Below are positions 57,378-64,000 of a stretch of DNA of 64,000 nt, one piece after another; the first letter of the stretch is position 1, and each line of letters starts with the position of its first letter. The notes below the pieces were generated by a model, which worked only from the letters and a program-made list of their open reading frames with translations, was not told where the DNA came from and ran no database searches. The stretch comes from Lantana camara (Eukaryota; Streptophyta; Magnoliopsida; Lamiales; Verbenaceae). Location: positions 14,248,501 through 14,312,500 of the forward strand of contig CM074858.1 of NCBI GenBank assembly GCA_037501455.1, read 5' to 3'. A program made the position numbers and the translations under genes.

Positions 57378-57749
57378 ACGACCACTGCAGTTTCGACCAT
57401 TGAGGCCGAATACTTAGCTGCAAATGATGCAGCTAAGGAAGGTGTTTGGATTAAAAACTTCATTCAAGAGTTGAATATTGTTCCTAGCATGAAAGACCCC
57501 ATTACTGTGTTTTGTGACAACACTGGGGCGGTTGCTCAAGCAAGAGAACCAAGATCTCACCAACGGACCAAGCACATTATGAGGAAGTATCACCTAATCC
57601 GTGATATTATCAAAAGAGGAGATGTGCAAATTGAGAGGGTCGCATCAGCAGAGAACGTGGCAGATCCACTTACTAAACCCCTTAGTCGAGAAGCTTTCCA
57701 AGGTCATCTTCAGAAGATGGGACTTAGAGTAGCTTTAGAATGGCTTTGA
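57378..57749 (+). pseudogene. copia RNase H C-terminal part (Tork-like)
   Basis: After the TAA the frame goes on with STIEAEYLAANDAAKEGVWI, then (open from 57471) ITVFCDNTGAVAQAREPRSH, RTKHIMRKYHLIRDII and NVADPLTKPLSREAFQGHL, ending at TGA 57747-57749. This is the natural end of copia pol, right before the purine tract. The conserved acidic residues in EAEY and CDN are present. Confidence 0.93.
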
Positions 57750-57765
57750 CGGGCAAGTGGGAGAT
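57749..57765 (+). other. Polypurine tract of the Tork-like element
   Basis: A purine-rich GGCAAGTGGGAGA-type tract directly before the 3' LTR at 57766; an almost identical tract precedes the LTR at 61378. Confidence 0.85.
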
Positions 57766-58461
57766 TGTTAGGAATAGTGCACTAGAAAACCGATTGTATA
57801 TCCGCTTTGTACTTTTCCTTATTGTAATCACAGACAATTTTTGAATAAAATAACGAATTAAGGCAACACTTCTTTATATGCTCTTGTAGGGTATGCGTTT
57901 ACTTTAGCTGTTCATGTATGAGAACTCCCCTAATCCTGATGACTTTAGGACTCTACCATTTAGGTGAAATGGTTCATGAAACGAGCCCTATATCACATAA
58001 GTCATGATTAGTAAAATACTCCAAGCTGATGAGTCCTACAGATAGTGGGAGTGTCAACCTGACTCCTTTAAGGCTTGCTTGTGGGATCATGCCCTTAAGA
58101 AGGACCACCTTGTTTCATGGAGGTGCAAAGTGTATAGTTGATACGTGTGTGATACATGAGGGTCCTTACTTCAATAAGTAAGTTCACTGAGGTGCCCCGT
58201 GTGAGAAGATTCCTAAATGGAAAAGGAAGTTTCTATTTCAGGAAATGGAAACTTCCAGATTAGGAAATATCTCACGAGTCATTGATGTGATTAATTGATC
58301 CTTAGACTTGAGGTTTCATGGACTGATTAATTAATTAGTGAATTAATTAATTGGGGTCCCTGCTAATTGAATTGAGAACCTAGAGGGTCACACACAACAA
58401 CTTGGTTACATGAGTTGGGGCTTTGAAATGATTAAACGAGTTAATCGAGCCAAAAGGGTTC

Positions 58462-58526
58462 CACACGTGTGAAACACACGTGTGGGTCACGTGCGTGACA
58501 CGTGTCCTATATGGACACGTAGGCAC
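58462..58526. promoter_or_regulatory. CACGTG (G-box type) cluster in the copia 3' LTR
   Basis: Four CACGTG hexamers plus one ACACGTAG, in CACACGTGTG, TCACGTGCG and GACACGTGTCC contexts. G-boxes are sites for plant bZIP and bHLH factors (ABA, stress, light). Their role here is inferred. Confidence 0.65.
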
Positions 58527-58844
58527 CATGCGTATATAGTTATTTATGTATTAAATAATTAATGTGTTAATTATTTAATAGACTTTGGTTTAATTTTGAA
58601 TTAAAATGAAAGTCTTATTTTGGAGAAATTAATATATTTAATTAATTAGATAAATAAGTTATTTATTTATTAATAAATAAAGTATAATATTATCCAAAAG
58701 AAGTTTCGATATTTTAGCTCTCTTAAAAGTTGATTTGAATTAGAATTCAAAGTCAAGGTTTGGAATTACTTGATGATCAAGTAATAAGAGAGAAGGACCA
58801 AATCCTTAGTCCAATAGGACTAGGTTCGGCCGCCTCTCCCTTTG

Positions 58845-58871
58845 CTATATATAGGGGAGCTCGAGCTCCCC
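58845..58871 (+). promoter_or_regulatory. Putative LTR core promoter: TATA box next to an 18-bp palindrome
   Basis: CTATATATAGG is followed at once by GGGGAGCTCGAGCTCCCC (58854-58871), a perfect palindrome that would lie close to the start of transcription. The copy in the 5' LTR keeps the palindrome but has CTATGTATAGG. Confidence 0.6.
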
Positions 58872-59243
58872 TTAAGATTGATGAATTCCTCTTGGTTCAT
58901 GTGTTGAACACCATCCTTTCTCCAAGATCACATAAACCCTAGGTTAAGCCTAAACACTAACTAGAGAACTAGCATCCTTACTAGTTAGATTGTAGTCAAG
59001 TTGGTGGACTATCTATAGAGAGCTTCAAGTTAGAAGTTTTTAAAGATTAAAGCTTTACCAAGGAGAGGGGATCAAGCCACGAGAAGAGCATTCTTGGGTG
59101 GCTTGAAACGCTTCAAGAAAGATTATTGAAAAGTAAGTTTCTTTACCTTACGAATTTGGATTCATGATTACGAGTTTCGATCCTTTTGTTGGAAATTTTT
59201 TTAAATTTCTGCTGCTTTCTGATTCCTGTTTTCCAACAGTTTG

Positions 59244-59887
59244 CATATGTATCAGATAGATCTGCGTGACCCTATTTCCACTAGTGTCAGGACACGTATA
59301 TGCCTAAGTAGCAATAATGTAGTACCACGAACATGCTGTAATGCCTTATCTTCCGAGCTCCCATCATGCACTAGTCTCTCCTTGAAATTGCTTCTTATGA
59401 CTATCATTGTAATGCGTGATTCGTCAAGATCATTAGGGTATGGAGTAAATCCCGGCATACTTCGACAACAATCCCTCCACGATCGATACCCATCCAGATA
59501 TTTATCTCTTCCAATTATTGGATCAACTCGAATCAGGAGTCCCCATATCACAGCCACACCCTCTCAAGTAATTGTGGCTTCCCCAACTGGAAGGTGAAAT
59601 GTATTCGTCTCCGAAAGTCATCTTCCCATCAGTGTAGTTATTAAATGTGCACCATTTATTATATACCCACAACAATAAACATTATAGAAACCCATATCAC
59701 TTAACATTTCCTAGATACGATCGTCTAAATTAACAAATCTCTCATCTTCACCATCATGATTGAAACCGAATGTGTTATTATGTCTTGGGCAGACAATAAG
59801 GTAAATTTGACCATTAAAAATATTATTTGAAAGATGAATATTCTGTAAATATAGTCAGTTTTCTTCATATGGACCGTATGACGTCAT
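59244..59887 (-). pseudogene. Plant mobile domain (PMD) pseudogene, N-terminal exon
   Basis: From ATG at 59885-59887 the minus strand reads MTSYGPYEEN, then LYLQNIHLSNNIFNGQIYL, a GFYNVY block, TFHLPVGEATIT and VAVIWGLLIRVDPIIGRDKY. It continues with YRSWRDCCRSMPGFTPYPND, FKERLVHDGSSEDKALQHVR and GTTLLLL, in the order seen in PMD (MAIN-like) proteins. Stops TGA or TAG stand at several expected Trp codons, and a frameshift follows near 59290. The exon is cut by the copia insertion and resumes at 50166. It may have been a host gene or a TE-borne PMD copy. Confidence 0.85.
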
Positions 59888-61075
59888 TCTAAACACCTAT
59901 GTAAATAAACAATTAAAAGAATTAAATAATAATATCCCATACATTTACATAATTAATTAATTATTAAAACAATTCAAAGTAAATAATTAAAATTTTTAAA
60001 AATTTGCTCATACTAGTTAAACTAAATAATTAAATTAAAACTAATTTAATAAAATTATTAAATAATTATCTACGCACATTAACAAACAACAATTTACATA
60101 AAATTAATAAAAATATAAAATAATATATTAAATACAAAGAAATAAAAAAAAAGGTGACCTTCGTTCGACGGATGACGATGGCGGCAGCGACGGAGGAGTG
60201 CAGTGGCAACACCGATGGAATGCACAGAAGCGAGCTGGTGGCGGCAGCAGAAGCGAGCTGGTGGCGAACGACGAGGAGCTGATGGAGAGCAAAGGGGGAA
60301 GGGGGACCCATTTTGCGGTGGTTGTTTTTCTTAGACCTGGAACCAGATCTGATTTTTCAAAAGAAAAGGTATAAAATATTGGAATTCGCGGGTGAGATCC
60401 CCGAAAATCTAAAAAATTATGAAAACTAGTCACCTCCACAAACCAACCCTGCGTGCATAAAAAACTTGATGTGATTTGTATTTAATGTAAATTTTATTTA
60501 ATTGAATAATTTACAGCTCATAGGCACTTGAATAGCAAAATTCACTAAAACTTAAATATCTTCCCTTAACTACAAAATAAAAATTAAATTTCTATATAAA
60601 GAAAAAACAAAAAGAAAGCAACTCAGTTTTATAAATACCAACCAAAAGAACTTTAATCGATGTAATTTTGACTGATAATCTAAACAAACTTGGAATGAAA
60701 TCTCAATCATATATTTTGAAACGACAAAAAAATTGTGTCCAAGTCTAAAATAATCGTTGTTTATGAGAGAAAAAAAAATTCTCCTTTTATAAATAGTATA
60801 GATAATATGCGAGGCTTCAAAAAATGGACACTAAAAACCTTACAGATCATATTCGGGTTGTAACATTTGAGTCATACCCTTTTATTAACTATTTCAATAA
60901 AAATATTATTGAGTCTTTTTACATTTACACCTCTTACAAGATTGAGTAACTACAACTTATACCCCATTAGATGAAAATATTACACAACCTACTTAATGGT
61001 GTCCAAATCCAACTTTGCACGAAACGACAGACGTGGTATGCCCGGTCACCCATAACTTCCAAGGACACTTGTGAA
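59888..61075. other. AT-rich sequence upstream of the PMD pseudogene
   Basis: I see no gene. 60128-60439 has an open frame on the minus strand that is Ser/Pro-rich and could be 5' leader of the pseudogene, but there is no motif to support it. From about 60960 a minus-strand frame overlaps the decayed copia RNase H and is a shadow. Confidence 0.4.
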
Positions 61076-61355
61076 TCAGAAAATTCATCTTGGGTGTAGT
61101 TCCTAACATTAAAGACGCCGTTACAGTTTTTGTGACAACACAGGTGCTCAAGCGAGAGAACCAAGATCTCACCAAAGGACCAAGCACATTTTGAGGAAGT
61201 ATCACTTAATTCATAATATAATCAAGAGAGGAGATGTGCAAATTGAAAGGGTCACATCGACAGAGAACATGGCAGATCCACTAACGAAAGCTCTTAGTCA
61301 ACAGGCTTTCGAAGGACATCTTCAGAAGATGGGACTTAGATTAGCACCTGAATAG
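61076..61355 (+). pseudogene. copia RNase H tail of a second Tork-like copy
   Basis: This reads like the end of the pol at 57471-57749: a VPNIKDAV block, a one-base loss in the VFCDN motif, then AREPRSHQRTKHILRKYHL-like sequence, ERVTSTENMADPLTKALS and QAFEGHLQKMGLRLAPE before TAG 61353-61355. The rest of the upstream element is missing, so this is a truncated copy. Confidence 0.9.
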
Positions 61356-62545
61356 CTTTGACGGGCAAGTGGGAGATTATTAGGAATAGTGTCCTTAAAA
61401 CAGCATTTATGCTTTACTAATTCCTTGTAAAATCACAAACAGTCTATGAATAATAAACGAAATGATTTGGTTTATAGGCTATCACTTCTTTATGTGCTTA
61501 TTTATGTCTATTTGGGTTTGACTGTGTTTTGCATGTTTTGAACTCCCTTAATGCGATGAGGTCGTTAAGAACTTTACCCTTATGAGAACGACACATGAAA
61601 CAAGTTCTTAACTCCAAACCCGAGGATTAGAAACTTCTCCAAGTCAATGAGTCCGACAGACAATGGGAGTTTTGACTTTAACTCCGTTGAGACTTGCTTA
61701 TGTGACTATGTCCTTTTTAAGGATTACTCCGTTTCATGGAGTGGTAAGTGTATAAGATGATGCGTTCATATTACATAAGGGTGATTGTTACTACAAATTG
61801 ATCACTGAGATGTCCCGCCTGAGAACATTCTTAAATGGAAAAGGAAGTCTCCTAGAAACTTCCAGATTAGTAAATATCTCACAGGTCAATAACGTGATTC
61901 ATAATCCTTTGACTTGAGATTCTATAATGTCTCATATGAGCTAACTCTGTAATCTTTGATATAGGCTCAAAAGTGTGTCGCCATATAAACACCTGAACCA
62001 CGACCTATGTTGGGATTACACAAGTGGCATATGAAGAATTAGTAGAATCAACAAAGGACCTACACTTGTTAAGAACAAGAAAGATCTCTTATTGATGAAG
62101 TTGTTCGTAGTCCATGTCCATCAAATTAAAACCATTGACCAAGTGGATAAAAGATGAAGACATCAGGAAAATGAGGTTTTCTTGGATTGAGATCTAAATG
62201 GATATAAAACAAACTTAACTTTAAAGATCAAGAATAACAAGGCTCTGAGTTTATTCCCATGCCTTAGTTCTTGATTGAGAGATGGAATTGTAGGAGGATT
62301 ATATTTCACTGATTGTTATTGACTGAAAGGTCCTTCGATTAATTTCGTTATTCGGCTAGGGACACACACCCACTGCTAGATTACGAAAGTGTGATCTGTG
62401 AACTAATTAATTGATTATGAGAATTAATTAATTAGGGTCACTTCTAATCAAATAATGAACCTAAAGGGTCACACATAAATGACAGATTACGAGGGTTATG
62501 GTAGGATCTTAATTGGATTAACAAAGGATCAAATTATTGATCGAA

Positions 62546-62692
62546 AAGGAGCATTAACACGTAGATTGCTGCCACGTGTCAAGCACACGTGACTGTCACG
62601 TGTCACGCGGCCTGCGTGGCTGCCACGTGTCACGCACACGTGGCTTCACGCGTGGCTCTAAACGTGTCATTTAATTCACACGTGAATTCTTT
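62546..62692. promoter_or_regulatory. CACGTG (G-box type) array in the second copia LTR
   Basis: Six CACGTG hexamers plus AACACGTAG and AAACGTGTC within about 150 bp, mostly as GCCACGTGTC or CACACGTG. The GCCACGTGTC form is the classic ABRE/G-box context. The U3 position upstream of the TATA box is right for an enhancer. Confidence 0.7.
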
Positions 62693-63020
62693 TCTAGAAT
62701 TAGTTAATTAAATTGTAATTAATTAATTTTGGACTTTTAATTAATTATGAATTAATTGTTAAGTCCATTCTCAAAATAATTAACCCAATAAATAATTAAT
62801 TATGAATTTAGTTATTTATTGAATAAATTGACTTTTGACTTTATTTTAGATAAAGGTTGAAAAGTCAAACTTCCTATTGTAGGACAGAGAAAGACCTCTT
62901 GCTAGGCTTGGAGAATAAGTTAAGAACTTATTTTCAATTAAAAGATAATAATTAATTAGTTAATTAGTGAGTAAGAAATCAAAGGACCAAGGGTTCTTGG
63001 AAACCCTAAGGGGTTCGAAC

Positions 63021-63042
63021 CCACTAGTATAAATACTAGTGG
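63021..63042 (+). promoter_or_regulatory. TATA box inside a 22-bp palindrome
   Basis: The arms CCACTAGTAT and ATACTAGTGG flank AA, placing TATAAATA at the exact centre. GGGTTCGAACCC, a second palindrome, lies just upstream (63011-63022). Confidence 0.65.
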
Positions 63043-63419
63043 GGGTGCTTCTATTATTCTTTAGACCAACGTTCTTGAAGCGTTAATTATTTTTGTAAAA
63101 AACAAAAGAAAAATTTTCAAAATAAATCCTACTCAAACACACGCCATAAAACTAGTATTCTCAATAGCTTGATCGTGATCTAGGACAGGTGTGGATACGC
63201 TTTGGAGGATTGCCTACTTTGGGATCTAATCGAAGGACGTTCAAGGGACAATCCACTTGAAGGGTGTTTGATAGGCGGTATCAACATCACAAGAAAGCTT
63301 CTATCTTCATAAGTTTCGTGAAACCCTCTTAGAATCGAAACGAAAATGGCAAGTTTTAAGATCTACTTTGGGAAAAAACTTTAAACTTTCACTGTGTAAA
63401 CTCTCTATTTTCTAACATA

Positions 63420-63432
63420 TGGTATCAGAGCC
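63420..63432 (+). other. Primer-binding site, first copy (tRNA-Met)
   Basis: TGGTATCAGAGCC two bases after the LTR end. Confidence 0.93.
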
Positions 63433-63772
63433 GCCTTGTAACTTTCGTTTCGGATCGTTATTGATTTTGAATTTTGACTGAAAATTCTTGAATTTGGGTA
63501 TTGGTTATGTATTCTTAGTTTTTGTTCGAAATACAAATCTGTCGGATCAATACTGTTTCTTGAAAATTCTTGAAAAATTATTTTCGTATTAGTCTGGCTC
63601 TAAGCTGCTTAAATCTGGATTGTGTTGAACTGTTTTAATTCGAAACTGGATTACTTGAATTTTGTGAAAATTATGAAACGAAGTCAGAACGAAAACATGT
63701 CGCGCGGCTGAGCGCATCGCGGGCATGGGGCGGCGAGAGCCGTCCTGTGTAAACTCTCTATTTTCTAACATA

Positions 63773-63785
63773 TGGTATCAGAGCC
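63773..63785 (+). other. Primer-binding site, second copy (tRNA-Met)
   Basis: TGGTATCAGAGCC again, exactly 353 bases after the first, preceded only by 26 bases of LTR end. Confidence 0.93.
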
Positions 63786-64000
63786 GCCTTGTAACTTTCG
63801 TTTCGGATCGTTATTGATTTTGAATTTTGACTGAAAATTCTTGAATTTGGGTATTGGTTATGTATTCTTAGTTTTTGTTCGAAATACAAATCTGTCGGAT
63901 CAATACTGTTTCTTGAAAATTCTTGAAAAATTATTTTCGTATTAGTCTGGCTCTAAGCTGCTTAAATCTGGATTGTGTTGAACTGTTTTAATTCGAAACT

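Larger units (their letters stand above)
50172..59238 (+). mobile_element. Tork/Angela-like Ty1/copia retrotransposon
   Basis: The LTRs are 50172-51707 and 57766-59238 and the target duplication is GTTTG (50167-50171, 59239-59243). It has a tRNA-Met primer site at 51710-51722, a 2.2-kb leader, gag-pol at 53924-57749 and a purine tract at 57749-57765. It is inserted in a PMD pseudogene exon. The polyprotein has a deletion-frameshift near 56405, TAG at 56518-56520 and TAA at 57375-57377. The lineage is inferred from GVKPIGCK, YVDDILLIG and MKDLGDASYILGIK motifs and could be another Tork relative. The two LTRs carry different, complementary deletions. Confidence 0.95.
57766..59238 (+). repeat. 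3' LTR of the Tork-like element
   Basis: 1473 bp. It lacks the segment at 50727-51073 of the 5' LTR but has its own segment at about 58321-58609 with four CACGTG motifs. TATA-type CTATATATAGG (58845-58855) precedes the palindrome at 58854-58871. Confidence 0.95.
61378..63417 (+). repeat. LTR of the second Tork-like copy
   Basis: 2040 bp, starting TATTAGGAATAG (TG changed to TA) after a purine tract and ending TTTTCTAACA before a primer site. It is the fullest version of this LTR family, having counterparts of both segments that are missing one each from the LTRs at 50172 and 57766. It carries six CACGTG motifs and a TATA box inside a palindrome. Confidence 0.92.
63392..64000 (+). repeat. 353-bp tandem duplication of LTR end, primer site and leader
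   Basis: 63392-63744 and 63745-64000 (cut by the window end) are copies at a spacing of 353. Each starts with the last 26 bases of the LTR (CTGTGTAAACTC to TCTAACA), then primer site and leader. They look identical over the part seen. Confidence 0.95.

Noticed and set aside
60128..60439. 103-residue minus-strand frame
   Set aside because: Ser/Pro-rich without a domain; could be leader of the PMD pseudogene but nothing supports coding.
1..64000. Integrated pararetrovirus or other virus
   Set aside because: All RT domains are in LTR-element order with integrase; no movement or coat protein motifs seen.
1..64000. Intact host gene
   Set aside because: No open frame outside elements shows a complete family; the PMD pieces have several stops and insertions.

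Overview
The window is a gene-poor, AT-rich stretch of plant nuclear DNA, most likely from a eudicot. It is almost entirely transposable elements inserted into one another. The plant assignment rests on the element types: Ty3/gypsy chromoviruses with C-terminal chromodomains, a Tat-like gypsy element, Ty1/copia elements of Ale and Tork/Angela type, a CACTA (En/Spm) DNA transposon, and tRNA-Met-type primer sites (TGGTATCAGAGCC). It also rests on the remains of a plant mobile domain (PMD, MAIN-like) gene. I see no intact host gene, no rRNA or tRNA gene and no CRISPR array.

Layout. 1-4360 holds the 3' part of a decayed gypsy chromovirus on the plus strand, with a doubtful LTR after it. 4735-6330 is unassigned sequence with GAGCTCG-like blocks and AT microsatellites. 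6331-15436 is an Ale-type copia element on the minus strand, with 119-124 bp LTRs and target duplication GGCAT, split by a CACTA element at 7904-12534 (target duplication TAG). 15442-16511 is older flanking sequence. 16512-49306 is a gag-only Tat-like element on the minus strand, which was itself hit twice. One hit is solo LTR C at 44171-47230 (duplication CTAGT). The other is solo LTR A, from 17872 to 43477 (duplication TTATG). LTR A contains a large minus-strand element without protein genes at 20279-43258 (duplication TGTTT/TGTTC). That element contains a plus-strand Tekay-type gypsy element at 26381-38656 (duplication GTCTC). The 3' LTR of the Tekay element contains solo LTR B at 34466-36609 (duplication GGTTG). 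49307-50171 and 59239-59887 are two pieces of the PMD pseudogene (minus strand), separated by a Tork-like copia element at 50172-59238 (duplication GTTTG). 61076-64000 is a second copy of the same copia family: an RNase H tail, an LTR, then a primer site and leader that is tandemly duplicated.

None of the elements has an intact polyprotein. Many breaks are TAG or TGA where the family usually has Trp or Gln, as expected from deamination of methylated cytosine. The most unusual signals are regulatory-looking rather than coding. Several different LTRs carry, in an equivalent internal position, dense arrays of GC-rich palindromes (GGGAACGGCCGTTCCC in three LTR types, CCCCGGCCGGG-like and ACGGCCGT-like in two others). 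The copia LTRs carry CACGTG arrays and palindromes at the core promoter. The copia leader carries duplicated hairpins. The nest order, the LTR boundaries and most target duplications are read directly from the sequence; lineage names rest on recognised protein motifs.
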